A stretch of DNA of 64,000 nt from Solea solea (GCF_958295425.1 NC_081146.1:5498242-5562241), one strand, 5' to 3'. Shown: positions 11,801 to 24,800, counted from the stretch's first letter. Numbers and translations: made by a program. The notes: generated by a model from the sequence alone, not told the origin.

Positions 11801-14189
11801 TACACCACCATCTAAAGGTATTATTATTATTCATCCTCTCAACTCTCTCATTCAATCTGCTGACAGTATGGTGACACTTTAGGAGACACAAATCTGTAGT
11901 AAGAGTCTAATAATATAATACTGTGTCTCACTGACTACCATTACTGTAAGATGCCACTCACCATGACCACCCCAGCCTGATCCTTAAGTGTTATTCTCTC
12001 AGTATCATTTGGCCTCATTCACTAATGTCTGCACAGAAATGTTTTTGATCTCCACACAAAACAAGTGGACAAGGAACAACAACTCTGACAGCCCAGGACG
12101 AGAGGCTGCAGAAATGATTAAGCATGTCGTCCTCTCCTCCTGCATCCTTTATATCAGTTTAATTTATTACGTAATTAACGTTTAAAAGGCAAGGTGAAGC
12201 TGTTTTCAGTCAAGTGAACTCTAGAATCTTGAATTACAACAAAAACACACACACACACAAGAGATTTTTGGGAGTGACGTAGACCAGTAAACAATTCAAG
12301 GAAAGGCCAAACTGTCACTTTTCAATATGAATATTCTCATGTACTCCACTATAAACATGACCAAACTGGTGTAGTTGAAGATTTGAACTGTGACTATAAA
12401 AAAGATGAAGATGATGAAAGAGCATCGATTTCAAGGTTAATACATTTAGTCAGTACTTTAATACATTATTGTTGTTGTTTTTAAATCTTGGGAAATTAAA
12501 TTGAGGTTTAATATACTATGAATTTATATATATTTATTGAAATGGGTTAATTAAATTCCTTTTTATGCTGAGCCTTCATCATTTGTGAACGCAGAGAGTC
12601 TAAGGAAGTCATTAAGGTCCGATTATACTGATGAATCCAAGATTTATGCATCAAACATTCACACTCTCTGTGAATGAGGCCTGTTGTCTTTACTGAGTTC
12701 AAATGCTTGTTAAGTGTGGATTCCAGGCAGATTGCATGCATCACATTTTCTTATATTATTGTTTAGCATGAGCACACAAACTGTATATGGAGGAAATGTA
12801 TGTGTGTAATACACACATGTACAGGTGTGCTGGTCTGAGTGAAGTTTGTAGCCATGGTGACAGGCGCAGAGGAATGAGCCCAGGGTATTTAGGCAGATCT
12901 GATCACAGAGTGGACCTGAGTTATCTCCTGGTGTGGCAGCAGAACACTCGTCTATGTCTGGGGGTGAGATCATTATTCATAAGTAGGGAACCATTCAGTG
13001 GTGAGAAAAAGGAAGTGACTGTAAGGTTGACAGAAGGAGACATGTTACCTATTGCCTGGTAGTAAGCAGAGAAGCCCACATTGTTCTGGCGTTCTGGGTT
13101 GCTGTTATCCGTCTTGAAGATGAGGGTGAGTCTGTTGCCGGGAGACAGGATGGGCTGGTCGCCGGAATGGTGGCCGTCAGCAGAATTCTCATTGCCACAA
13201 AACCTTCCCAGGACCCTTTCACCATAGAGAACCTAAGGGAGTGCAGTGGATTTAAAATCCTCATCAGGATGAAGAACATTTGTTGTGAAAACATACAGTG
13301 GTGTCTGATCCCAGTCTTGAAGAAACCACTTATTTGGGCTTTGATGTATTTTCACACTTGCTTTTTTGAAATGTATAAGACGACACTATTAAACCTTATA
13401 TCATCAGATCTATATATATGTTTTAAAGGCAAAGTGCCATTTAAATCAAGGCACAGGTCTATAGTATAAACATGTGAAGACATCGAAAATGTCAATATGT
13501 GTGTAAATAATAAGATAAAGTGACCAATTTCAGTCAGGTTTGACAACGTTATCTATCAAACACTACCACATTCTTGTTTATTGAAACATTGCTTGAGACA
13601 AAATGTGGCGCTGACTGTGAGGGAGTCGTAGTAGCAGCTTGCAGAAGCTTCGATGTCCATGTGTGTGAAGGTCAGTTGGATCTGGTAGCCCTCAGGTACA
13701 CTGAGGTCCCACCGCTGCTCCAGGTTGGGAGGGTAAGGCTGGGGATACTCAGGAGACTGGAGCTCACCGTACATCAGAGGCTTAGAGGGGGGCAGCAGCC
13801 AGCACTCACACACTGACCCTAACAGAAACCTAAACAGGAGTTTGATCTGTTTATCAGTTTGTGGTCATCTGAGCTGCTGGTTCAAAGGTGAAGCAAACAG
13901 GGAATGACAAACACAGTCAACATAACTGTAGACGCCACATTACATTAATGCGTCAATGCATTTTGAGACATTTACTCAAACTAAAAACCAGTAATATTGA
14001 TAATAATAGTGAGGTACAGAAACGACACAACACAATAAAATAAGATATGAATCATACGAAACAAGATGATATACACCAGACATCTTGGAGTCAAAAAATT
14101 AATTCATAACAAATTGTTTTTTTGAAACATAAAAATGTCTGCAAATGTTAAAAATGAACTCACGGGATGATACAGAAAGTCCACTCCAT
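6972..14189 (-). CDS. c1r: Complement C1r-like serine protease
   Basis: Thirteen exons on the minus strand: 14164-14189, 13616-13829, 13049-13232, 12823-12957, 11554-11759, 10987-11134, 10465-10583, 9108-9186, 8880-9014, 8555-8629, 7748-7956, 7454-7665 and 6972-7341. They join in phase to 703 aa (human C1r is 705). Domain order: signal peptide (MEWTFCIIPFLLG), CUB1, calcium-binding EGF (DIDEC, with the hydroxylation-type pattern CLNTLGSFLCAC), CUB2, two CCP modules, trypsin-like domain. The activation bond is QR/IVGG. His is in TAAHV, Asp in NNDIALI and Ser in CQGDSGS, with a trypsin-type Asp189. C1r cleaves C1s within the C1 complex in plasma. GRGGG and VSGFG near the active site favour C1r over C1s. 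Oddities: the protease domain is cut into three exons, and GDSGG reads GDSGS. Confidence 0.87.
7985..8565. mobile_element. Composite repeat R3, copy 1 (MITE-like element carrying a tRNA-type SINE)
   Basis: Lies in a c1r intron. It shares long stretches, in the same order, with 23285-23790: 'ttcacatatctgtacttta', then 'actccactacatttcct', then the SINE body and 'tttatatcagaaaat', then 'gagatacttttac'. The embedded SINE (about 8130-8318, minus strand) has a tRNA-like head with A-box and B-box sequences (ggctcagtggtagg and gggttcaattcc on the minus strand). Confidence 0.6.
8779..8827. repeat. (TG)n microsatellite
   Basis: About 24 TG units in the c1r intron between 8629 and 8880, some 50 bases downstream of the 8880-9014 exon in transcript order. 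Confidence 0.95.
9640..10335 (+). mobile_element. Truncated L2-type LINE with a nested repeat
   Basis: About 9650-9780 translates on the plus strand to a decayed LINE reverse-transcriptase C-terminus (LDYCNSLNKKELDPIQ, then QNSAARLFNRMGPVLASLHW, then LPV and a stop). The matching 3' tail ('gtgaaaggtgctatataaataaag') lies at 10297-10320. An R1 repeat (9955-10215) sits between them, suggesting insertion into the LINE. All of it is in the c1r intron 9187-10464. Confidence 0.65.
9955..10215 (+). repeat. Interspersed repeat R1, nearly full copy
   Basis: Runs from 'gggcctttgtgcatggagtt' through 'gtgatggactggtgaactgt' to a 'gaagatgaatggatg' end. It is the same family as 34945-35150 and 44590-44750. 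Confidence 0.65.
10690..10885. repeat. Interspersed repeat R4, copy 1
   Basis: Shares 'ccattttgacatgactcag' and 'aaatggaactcagccatca' type segments with 39705-39850, in the same order and orientation. It is intronic in c1r. Confidence 0.55.
11764..12820. other. c1r intron with no recognised element
   Basis: AT-rich sequence between the EGF exon and the first half of CUB2. I see no conserved ORF, RNA gene or clear repeat. Confidence 0.4.
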
Positions 14190-14874
14190 CTCTAAATGTC
14201 TCTCTGAGTAATCTGATCAGCTGTTAGAGGAGCAAATGTCTCACATTCAGGTGAAACATTCATGTAAAACCAGTTTTGTGTTTCATGTGTGTAGCAACAC
14301 ACTGCGTTGATGCCAGTAATGTGTCTTGTTTGTCTTGGCAAAATCAACTTGACTTTGAATTGTAGACAGAAAAACAAGATATAATTTGGGTAAAATTCTT
14401 TTCTGATCAGAAGTAAATTACAGTTCAAATAAAATATAAAGAACAGTCTTGATTTATTTAAGCTTTTCTTTGAAAGTTCTCACATTTTTATGCCCCTTTC
14501 TCAAATTTTGCTCATTCATTCACTACCCTGATTCCACCACCAGAGGGAGTCACGCGTGCTCCTCAAAGACACATCTTGTGTCTGTCAATGATTTATCCCA
14601 TCAGTTGACTATTTCAGTGAATGGAGACCCTGAGAGAAAGATTTTATATGAATCTTGATAAGAATAAGAATAATAAATAAAAAACACATACTCTGCAGGT
14701 GTTTTGTTGTTTTTCCAAAATGCCCTTTAATGCAAAAGTGAAGTATGAAATCATTGTCATTTTGTGAATACAGAATCTTTATTTTCATAACCATTGATGG
14801 TTTCAAAGTCTAAATCAATCCTGACATGGACTCAGGATTTGTAGCAAAGCATTTTCTCTGTATCTTTCCCCATT
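14190..14874. other. Short spacer between c1s stop and c1r start
   Basis: Both genes are read leftward, so this stretch holds the c1s 3' UTR and the c1r promoter and 5' UTR. A minus-strand AATAAA is at 14778-14783. No other gene was seen. The 685-base gap suits a tandem duplicate pair. Confidence 0.6.
14778..14783 (-). terminator. Poly(A) signal of c1s
   Basis: Minus-strand AATAAA, about 90 bases past the c1s stop at 14875-14877. Confidence 0.55.
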
Positions 14875-17800
14875 CTACGAGTTATCCACCGTATCGATGG
14901 TCTCCTTAATCCAGTCTACATAATTTTCAACTTTGGTATAATAACCCTTGTAATTCCTCAGTTTACACGGGGCACCCCAGGACACAATGCCAGTCATGTA
15001 ATAGGGCCCCTCTCCTGCTGACACCATAGGTGAAACAAATGCTCCTCCACTGTCTTGCAGACAGCTGTCCTTCCCCGGTGCTCCAGCACAGAACATGTTT
15101 GCAGTGAAATCCATGTGACTGCCAGCCTTATCGTTGTAAGGTGTATTCTGACACTCGTTCAGGTCAGAATAGACCGAGATATGAGCATATTTCAGCATGT
15201 GAGATGTGACAAACTTGTTATTCTGCACATCTATTTTCCCCCAGCCTGAAATGGTACCTAGGTCGCCTTCCTCTAACCTTGAGTTTACCCCTGGCAGACA
15301 TATGGGGAGGAGGTTTGGCCCAAACCTGACCCTGGAAGCCAATCTGATAAGTGCAATATCATGGTTAAAATTGGTGCGAGAAACAGTACCTCTGATGTAC
15401 CCGGGATGAATTATAATCTTCTCACTGTTCATGACAACTACATCAGACAAGCTATTTGATGTCAGCCTTCCATCTACCACTCCACCATACAGCCGCAAAG
15501 AGGCTTCTCCTATATTTTCCACGACATGAGCTGCAGTGACAGCCCATCGATCGCTAATTAGTGATGCTCCTCCTCTATTTGGCGCTTTTATCAAAAGTGC
15601 CCATGGTATTTCTCCCAGCTTCGCAGTGACACCTCCCATGATCCTGCCTGCACTTGGTTGGACTGTTTCAGGCTTCCCGCACACTGAAATACACAAACAA
15701 CGTCACTCGTTTAAAACACCAAAGGACGCACATCCAACATACGATGAGTTATATTAAAAAAAAAAAGGCATTTGAAGTCAAACCTGGAATGCATGTGGGC
15801 ATCTTTGATGCTCCAGCAGCTGATATCCACTCACCACTCGCACTGCAAGTGTATGAGTCTGAAAGATTGAAGAAAGCGTAATAGAGGATTTAAATATGTA
15901 AAGAAAAGACAAAAAAGGGACACAAAACAGTAATTAGACATTGCAAGTTAGAAAATGAGCAGGAATACATTTACCCTTAGTAATTCCCTTCCCCTCTTTC
16001 ACTCAATACTTATATACATCAATCATACATCATACTAATCATCCCTTATTATATACTGTATACAACTTGATACCATATAAACATGAAATAACACATTTCC
16101 TCATCCATCTAAGTACGTCTACATTTAAAAAAGGAAAGCCTCATCACCATCTCCTTCCAGTGTGTAGTACTTTGAGCTGCAGTTAAACTCGATCCTGTCT
16201 TGATACTGAGTGTGCAAGTTGTCTGAGTCCACCAGCTGAAGGATGCCATCATTAGGGATGACAGGATGACCGCAGTCCACAGCTACACGTGAGAACATGT
16301 GGAAGTATGAAAGATAGAGAAAAGGGAAATGAGACAAACTCCAAGATTTAATGAGAAATTGTTAGTAAAATCAAATTGGTGATAGTTGGACTCACGTTCA
16401 CATGGGTAATTAGGGGTCCATGTGCCTGTACTCTGACATGTTGCCTTATACTGTGTTGGCAGGGTCAAGATGTTCTTCTATTTTGCAGAAGAAGAACTTA
16501 GTTCGTTTAAAGGCGATATATGAAAGAAGTGTATCATATTGACCATGATGTGTCATTGGAGATTGAAGAAAAAAAGTTAAAATACTATTTTCAATGATAA
16601 CAACAGTGCAGCCAGCATAATAACACAATACATTTTCATTTAAACAAGCAAACTGTGTTTGTGTTTTGGTCTGTTGACACTGTTGACTAATATGCTTAAC
16701 AAGTACCGAATAATCCAGGACTTAAAAAGCCTTGGTGCCCCTCTCAAAAACATCTTGGCCCAGTGGAGAAGAAAAACAAGGGTCTACAGTGGAAATGCAT
16801 TAAAACACAGATGACTGAAAGGATGCTGACGACAGACAATAGTTCCAATGACACAGTTTATATGTTTTGGTAGTGTAAGTATATCTTGGTCGAAGTGCGT
16901 TTGTTGGAATATCTGGCAACCATGCCCCTGCAGTGTTTTCACTCAGGATTGCAGTGACTGTTTTAAACCCACAAGGTCACTGTTGCACACATTTCACATA
17001 TATCTTTAAACATTTAAATATACAACGGATAAAGTTTAGTTTGACTGAACACTCACAGTGTTGACAAAATAACCAGGATCACACGTCACTGTCACTGTTT
17101 GACCAGGCTGATGTTGTGGTCTCAGAGGAGCTGCAGTAGAGTGTGAGGTCACCACTGCTCGACAGACCTTGGCTGAAATGAACATGTAAAAGAGAAATAA
17201 TTTGCAAGGAGTTTCTTTACAGACTTTACAATAAATACTCCTTTCCTACTGTATGGCAGAGACAAGGACATGGCACCACATTACGTCTGGTCTTGAAGTC
17301 TAAAGTGAAGCCTTTGTTGGTGCCGTAGCCGTCAGTGGTGAATTTGATGATCACGTGGTGTGAGTGAGTAAGGAGTGGTGATGGAGGAGGTTTGTGACCA
17401 CAGAATGGTCCCAGAGTCTCAGAGCCAGTCTCAATCTGGAAACAAAACATAAATATTTACCTTTGTTTAACTGACCACAAAAAATAACATGGCTGTAGAT
17501 CTGACAGAGACAATGAATCCTCAATAACTGAGCTAGTGTTAGATGGAGATGAAATGAAGAAAGATATGAGCTGACATTAGAGAGATGTATTGTATATAGC
17601 AACACCTGGACAGGTGCTTTAGCAGATGAAGCTTTATGGAGAGAAAGAGAAGAGCAGTCTTGGGAAATAATTCCAAATATACTGGGAAATCCTGTCTATA
17701 GGAGATGTGCACAGTTTTCTTTTCTTTGACAAAACAATGGCCCCAGCATTAAAGCCAAAGCTGCTCAGAAAAGGGTTTAAAACAGCAAGGATTATGTTCC

Positions 17801-20800
17801 GACATTGCTGAGGAAAGAATTGTGATGTGCAAAAATCTGAGAAAAATAGTAACCAGTGGAGTGCCACAAGGTTCAGTATTAGGACCTATGTTATTTATTG
17901 ATTGAAACTGTAGAAAAAAGTTAATCAAATTGAAAATATGGTTTGACTTCAATAAGTTATCACTAAATGAAAGTAAAACAAAATGTATGATCCAAACCTT
18001 GTTGGAAACTACACATAGAACACACTAAATCTAAATTATACAAATATATTGCTATTCTTTATATTGTTTATAAAAATGAACAGTTTGAATAAAAACTGCC
18101 TTAGGATATTGTATTGTTTACTTGTAATATGAAAGTCACACTTACAAAAAAATAGAAAAATACACAAAACATTTTTAAAATGCCTTATAAAATGCCTAGA
18201 ATTAAACTTCAGAAAAGAGCAATTATATATATTAATATAAATAATAAATATAGCTGGATATCTGGAATCTGCCTAATCAGTTTTTCAAAGGAACTTTTAT
18301 GTTACAATTTCTAGACATTGTATATTCTAAAACATTAGAGATAATTTTTTTGTGTGGTGAATAAAACTCTTCCTGTTTGCATTCAGACATTCTTTAGATT
18401 AAGAGAAGGAAATATTAAATGTAGATGTGTGTCAGTTTAGGGCGTAAAGTTATGCAATAAACTCAATGATGAAATGAAATTGTGTAAAACTCTTTTTGGA
18501 GTTCAAAAAAAGTTTGAAATGAAAAATAATTACCGCTTACACTGCAAATTGAAAGTCTAGTACTATAATTGTAAGTGCAATGTTTTATGTATTTTCTTGG
18601 TATTTCCAAGGCAAAAATAAGCCATGTGTTTCAGCCTATTCCTCTTTTGTTTATTGGCATTATTGTGTTTACTTTGTATATGAATGTAACCTAAATAAAG
18701 ATAATCATTCATTCAAAAATCTTACATACAAACAGTGGTTTATATTTTATAACACAGGATTACCATGGAAACAGCCAGAATAGGATGAAGGGGTGTAAAA
18801 AATAAATTGCAGTCAAATCCACAAACATTTTCATGTGAACTTCCTCTCTGTTTGCTGCTCTGTTAGGTTTGAAGCTTTTGCAGCAACATGCATTCATGTG
18901 GTGTTTACAGTATGTCGTCTGACTCAACACGTACCCTCAGCGCGTCTATGCATTGACCGTCAGGGCTTTGCTCCACATCAAACGCCTCAGAGAAGTGCAG
19001 CACCAGCTGCAGGTGAGCCTCCACAGACAGCCTGTACTGACAGTTAGCATTCTGTGCGTACGAGCCAGGCCACGACGGACTGGATATCAGGCCTTTTTTC
19101 ATTCCTGACAGATCCTCGCTACAGCTCACTGTGAGGAGGGATGGAGGTGAACTGTTATCACCATAATCACCATCATCATTATCATCAAAAGCACAGACAC
19201 AGTCACCCGATTTCTTCATTCCTCTCCTCTTCATCATCCCACCCTCCACCCCTGTCACTCCCTGCTGCTCCTTCCTCTATTTATTCCATTCTCACTTCAT
19301 GTTTCATTTTTGTTCCATCCTTCTTCACGTCTCTCTTCCTGTTTTCTTTGTTTGCCCAATAACCTTTAACAACAACAGTGATAAAAACAATAATACTTCT
19401 TACAATAACAATAATATCTGTACCAGTGCAAGTGTGGTTGTCTGTGCTCAGGAAGTAACCATGGTGACAGGAGCATCGGTACCCTCCGATGAAGTTGTGA
19501 CAGAACTGGCTGCATTTGTTATCTGGGTCCTCACATTCGTCAAAGTCTAAACAGAACAGAGCAAATAAATCAGAGGTCAGCGGCAGAATAGCACAATACA
19601 ACATTCATTTGTCGTATAACAAACATCCAGTAATTACTATTAACTGTATATAGACGCCAATCCATTATTTTTTATTTTGTTTATTTATTATTTTATTATT
19701 ATTTTAGCAGGTTTGTTTCAATGTATCATTCAGTTATCTCTTTATTTATGTAAACTGACACTTAAGGGTCATATTATTTAATGAAGACATTCACTTTAAT
19801 CATGTGTAATGAAACGGAAATCATTTTAATTACATTTTGAATTACATTTTTTCAAAACAAGCTTTGTTAGCTTTTTAGGAACAGGAATGAGTTCTTTCAG
19901 CAGAATTGAAAGTAAAAGTCTCATGCTTTTTAATTGGTGTGCTATAGATCCTTCATTTGTGAAACAATGTCACAATTACATGCAATTAGATCTGCAACTA
20001 ACGATAATTGATTAATCTGTTGATTATTAGATAAATAATAAATTAATCGTTTGGTCCATAAAATATCAGAAAACCTTCAAAAATGTTGATCGGTGTTCAA
20101 ATGAGGAAATGAGGATGTTCTCAAATGTCTTGTTTTGTCCACAAACCAAAATGATTGACTTTTAATGATTTCTTTCTTATCCAGAGCAAAGACATGAAGG
20201 AAAAACTCACATTTAACTTTGGAAAATCTTGTTTTAATCATGAAAACCGATTAATCTATTATAATAATTAATTCAGTAATCGATTAATAATCAATTCATC
20301 GATTCATTGTTTCAGCTCTACATACAATAGCAGTGTGACTGTGCTTTTGTTATATTCTGTGTGTGTCTCACCTTCCTCACTGTAAAAGCCTCTGAAGCCA
20401 GTGTACCTCCTGGTGTTAGAGAAGTCTGAGTGGAAAGAAAGAGAGAGGCAGCCGCCCGGAGTGGAGGCCAACGATGGATTCACTGTGGACTGAAGCTCCT
20501 CAAAGTCCATTTTGCCACACAGAGCAGCAATTAATTTTCCATTTGAAAAGACCTAGGAAAAGGAAATGAAATCTGTTCAATTGCAGAGGGTGTGATAAGA
20601 TTATGTTAAGCCATTTTAACTTTACCTTCACTGCATCGTTTTCACAGTTCTGGCTGTCCTCCACGTCCAGGTGGATGAGCTTGAGGGTGAGGGTGTGGCC
20701 TTTGCCAGCACACCTGTTCCATCTCACACTGGCGTGGGGCAAATATCCACTGGGATATCCCGGAGACTCCACCCATCCCAGCAGCATGGAGTAAGTCGAG

Positions 20801-21008
20801 CAGGGGAGCAGAACGAGCAGAAGACTGCAGAGATGCGTGCAAGTTAAGACATTATGGGGAGTAAAGGCGAGAGTACAGGGAAAATGTGAACAGCATCGGT
20901 TTGAATGCAAATGTCCAATTTACAGTAAAATCTAAATCAGGTACATTGACATCTCATGCATGTTCTATCAGTAATCTGTAATTTCTACACCCACCTTAAT
21001 CCTAACAT
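14875..21008 (-). CDS. c1s: Complement C1s-like serine protease with altered oxyanion-hole residue
   Basis: Eleven exons on the minus strand: 20995-21008, 20626-20824, 20372-20552, 19424-19546, 18935-19128, 17285-17435, 17057-17172, 16396-16477, 16148-16282, 15784-15858 and 14875-15683. They join in phase to 692 aa (human C1s is 688). Order: signal peptide (MLGLSLLLVLLPCS), CUB1, EGF (DFDEC, CHNFIGGYRCSC), CUB2, CCP1, CCP2, protease. CCP exon sizes (135 and 75) equal those of the c1r neighbour. The protease domain is one exon, as in human C1s. His is in TAAHVV, Asp in FNHDIALI and Ser in CLQDSGG. EEGDLGTISGWG favours C1s. C1s cleaves C4 and C2 to start the classical pathway. The Gln in place of Gly before DSGG (codon 15055-15057) could impair catalysis (inference). 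Confidence 0.87.
17690..18720 (+). mobile_element. Decayed non-LTR retrotransposon fragment
   Basis: In the c1s intron between CUB2 halves. The plus strand around 17853-17900 reads VTSGVPQGSVLGPMLF, the classic reverse-transcriptase motif, followed by FNKLSLNESKTKCM and later decayed C-terminal segments (LQKRAI; LRLREGNIKCRC; VKLCNKLNDE), with stops and frameshifts. It ends near 'aataaagataatcattc' at 18694. The insertion is old and inactive. Confidence 0.7.
19985..20325 (-). mobile_element. MITE-like element R5 (gagctgaaacaa ends), copy 1
   Basis: In a c1s intron. One end reads 'ctgcaactaacgat' and the other 'tgtttcagctc', with many 'attaatcgat' units near both ends and the central 'tttggtccataaaat/ttgtccacaaaccaaaat' blocks. 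It is homologous to 39977-40298 (opposite orientation) and 63795-64000. No coding content. Confidence 0.7.
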
Positions 21009-21890
21009 AGTGATCCGATCAAATCTCTTCTTGAATGAAGAACCTCAATCCCTCGCCTTCCCCTTTTTGTATTAATTTACTTTCTGTGTCTCATACGTGC
21101 TCACTGCTACCTTCCTGTTCCCCCAATATTTTGCAGTCATAAGCATAAATATATCTATTTGTGGTTAGGCTTTTGTACATGCTCAGTAACGAGGGAGGGA
21201 CCTGACATGATAGCCAAAAAACAAACTAACTGAAAACCGTTCCAGATGGAAAAGAGTTACAGAATCTCTCCTGGATTTTAGCTCAACAACATGCCCGTCC
21301 ACGGTGGGACGAAGGGTCAGCTGAAACAATGGAGAGATGGAGTGAAAGGAAAGGGTGTGATGAAGAGAGGAAATGTCTCATTGTGTTGCTTTGCTTTGTG
21401 CAGTCAGTGTTCCAAAAAGTCGCACACACGCAGGTTGTCTCACAGTGAGAAGGCTAAGACAGGAAGGAAATGAGGAGAGACTCACACAGAAAGAGAGAGA
21501 GAGAGAGTGTATGTGTGTGTGTGTGTGTGTGTGAGTGACAGAGAGAGAGAGAGAGAGATGAAGGGGGAAAACAGCAGATGAGGGTCACTGGGGTTTTCCA
21601 TTGTGTAGGATCAGAAAATACATAAGAAGCAGTTAAGACAGAGACATAGAGAAGGGGAAACACATGCATTCAGAGACAGATCACACAGCAGAAAGAGAAA
21701 GAGACAGAGCGAGAGAGGGGGCAGAAGATCACGAGAGTTGAGTGGATGAACATCAGTGAAACTGAGGCAGAGGAAGATTTCACGATAAGTGACGCGTTTG
21801 GAGCCAAGATAGCAGAGCAGGTTTAGGTTAGCAGTGTGTAAACGTATAGATATTTAACACCCAGGACGTGGACCAACGAATGGGCTTCAT
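21009..21890. other. Divergent spacer between c1s and the TNF-receptor gene
   Basis: The two genes point away from each other, so both promoters or 5' UTRs should lie in these 880 bases. There is a GA/GT microsatellite at 21490-21560. A possible signal-peptide start (MKRGNVSLCCFALC at about 21361, followed by a GTCAGT donor) is phase-compatible with an acceptor at 21863-21864, but the evidence is weak. No clear separate gene. Confidence 0.4.
21487..21560. repeat. (GA)n-(GT)n-(GA)n compound microsatellite
   Basis: Pure dinucleotide runs of GA, then GT, then GA, in the presumed 5' region of the TNF-receptor gene. Confidence 0.9.
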
Positions 21891-24800
21891 ATGGCCAAGA
21901 TGAATTGCTCAAACGAGGATATGTACCCCAAAGATGGAACATGCTGCAAACGCTGTCCTGCAGGTCAGTCTACATCACCAAGACTTCTTTATTCACTCTT
22001 TAGATGATGAAATATGTTACAGGTTTTGTTGTAAACGAAGAAACAGTGTCTTTTGTGTGTCTGGTCTGTAAAGATATTCAGCTTTCATGCATATACGTCT
22101 GTATTAGCTTCACCTGACATATAATTCTGATACATCTCAATTGTTTTTATCAGGAATGTATGTGCACAGGGACTGTGAGGGCCGGAGGGCGACCCAGTGT
22201 GAGCGATGTGGACACGAGTCTTACACAGCCACGAAAAATCACTTGAAACAGTGCCAAAACTGCAGTGTGTGCAGTTCCGGTAAGTCACACACATGCACAC
22301 ACTGTATTGTGTGTATATATGAAGCTTTTTCTGTCACGAAACAAATAGGCTGTATCTTCTCCTACCCCTCATGTTTTGTTGTTTTATAGTAAAAAAAACA
22401 AAATGGTGGAAGATGTGAACTTATTATTCCAGTAAAAGCCGCAGTACTTAAAGTTCAATGATTTTCATCGTTCTTAATGTTATTATTCTGCTTCTGTTTG
22501 GTCTTTGTGAGCAGAAAATATGTAACATTGTTGGTTTGCCGTATCCTTCATTTGAAAACAAGCTCTGTCAAGCAAAACTATCAGACCAGACAGAGCAGGG
22601 GCAGGCGGGGACAAGAAGCATTTCTCCTGTCAAACTCTTGAACCACTGGGTTTTTTGGAGCAGAATTCAAAAACATGTTTTCAGTCATACTCAAACCTGT
22701 TGGCCTCACTGTACTCGCACGACGTTGCTGTTGCCTCCGTCTGTCTTGACATGAAAGCAGTTACTTCCTGTGTGCAGCGCAGGAACGTTGCCCGGTGACA
22801 CTCGATCTAAACACTGCTATGCTGAAAAACACAGAGAGAGCCATGTGGCTCTGATAGGCCTCATTTGACAAATGTTTGAATCCAAACAGACATTTAATAT
22901 TAAAACGTTACACATTACAGTTTTCAGTTCTGTTCACTCAGTTCTAAAGCAGTGGCAGGACCTATATTTCTGAGCTAAAGTCCCAGGTTTACCGGTGTAA
23001 CGTGACATTGTTTCTCACAGGACTGAGTGTTATTATTGTACTTTTCACCAACCAAACTCATTAAAGCATTTTGTCATCATTTTGTGGAAGGCAGAGAATG
23101 GGCCACACATGTGGATCCCTGATTTAATTTCTGTCTTCACTTTCTTTGACATCACAAGATAGAATGCATGAGTTTGTACGGCACTTACTGCTTGGACTGC
23201 ACATTTAAATTTATATACAGTAACTGATGGAATTGCAAGGGGCAATTATGGGCTTTTGCATATCTGTGCTCAGGGACATGTAACCTGATAAAAACAGTGT
23301 TGTAATGTAACAAAGTACAAATACTTTGTTACTGTACTTGAGTACAAAATTCACATATCTGTACTTTACTTTGTTATTTATATTTCCAGCAACGTTTACT
23401 TTTACTCCACTACATTTCCTCAAACTATCTTTGTTACTTGTTACTACCAAATAAAGTATGAAGAAGAAGAAGAGTTGCTATTATGGTCTGTATTTATATA
23501 GAGCGCTAGTCTTGATGAGCTGCTTTACACTATAGTTTTGACATTGACCCATTCACACGCTGCAACATGGGCTTAAGTGTCTTGCTCATGGACACATACA
23601 GACTACTTAAATACTTTGACTTCTAAAACTTGAGTACATTTTATATCAGAAAATCACTTTTGATACCTAAGTTAAGATTTTACTTGAGTAAAATTATAAA
23701 TGTGACTTCAACTTCAACCAAAGTAAATTTTTGGTAAGATACTTTTACTCAAGTATCTCTTATAGGTACTTTATATAAACCATATATGTACTATCCTTAA
23801 ATCCCCAGTTCAGTTCAACACAAGCTGCATTTTAACATCCAGCATCCACCTGCAGGCTCCTTAACCTGGGGGTTTAAGATGTTTGCTCATCTGATACATC
23901 AGTGTAAACATATTGTCTGCAGGGAGGGATTAAGTCGAGACCTGGCCACCAAAACTAAACTAAAACGTGTATTGTGATTCCGAATCTCCTGATGATTGGT
24001 CTGTGATTCTTTCAGAAAACAATATGAGGAAAGCAAAACCCTGCACAGCTACAAGCAACACGGTGTGCGAGTGTGAGGCTGGTTTCTACTGTAGTAATGA
24101 CCAGTGTGAGCACTGCCAGCCAGTGACTCAGTGTCCTGTGGGTGAAGGAGTGAAGTTTCAAGGTAGGCTTTCCTTTAAAACCTGCAAAATACCACGAAAT
24201 CCAGCCTTCATTCACGTGTCAATTCAGAGTTAATTCAGAAGAAATCAAACCACATCTCATTTCTTCCTGCAGCCACCCGCACCAATGACACAGTTTGTGC
24301 TCCATGTGAAAAGGGGAGCTACAGCAACGTAACAGATTTCCTGTCACCCTGTAAATCACACACCAGGTATGACAATTTCTCCACTCTTACTGTTCCTCTT
24401 ACACTAAGGGAGGATGTCAGTGTACGTCATGTGGTTAACTGTGGCTGAGTCAGATGTTAGGCCTCAACTCACACAGAAGTAGTCAGTCGACTAAATTCCC
24501 CATCGTGCACACTGACAGTCTGTCTGAGGCATTTGGGTCAAACATTTTAAAACAGCTGGAGTTTAACACACACTACTTTTGTTTTGTTTCTCTTTTCAGA
24601 TGTGAGGATATAGGGAGAAAGATTAAAATTCCAGGAACCCATACAGCCGACGCCGTCTGTGACAATTTACATCGTAGGTCCACTCTTTACACTTCATACT
24701 AATGACACATATACACATAGGTCTGCTTTTCACTTCAAATCTTTTAGCTGTAAATAGAAATCAACGTGTGCAATGTAGCAGATGAATGCTTGCAGATGAA

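Noticed and set aside
16440..16480. Frameshift or missing exon in c1s CCP1
   Set aside because: A weak-looking acceptor at 16478-16479 gives an 82-base exon, exactly one codon longer than the c1r counterpart, so the frame is intact.
22085..22400. Minus-strand open frame opposite TNF-receptor exon 2
   Set aside because: The plus strand carries the conserved cysteine-rich domain with proper splice sites.
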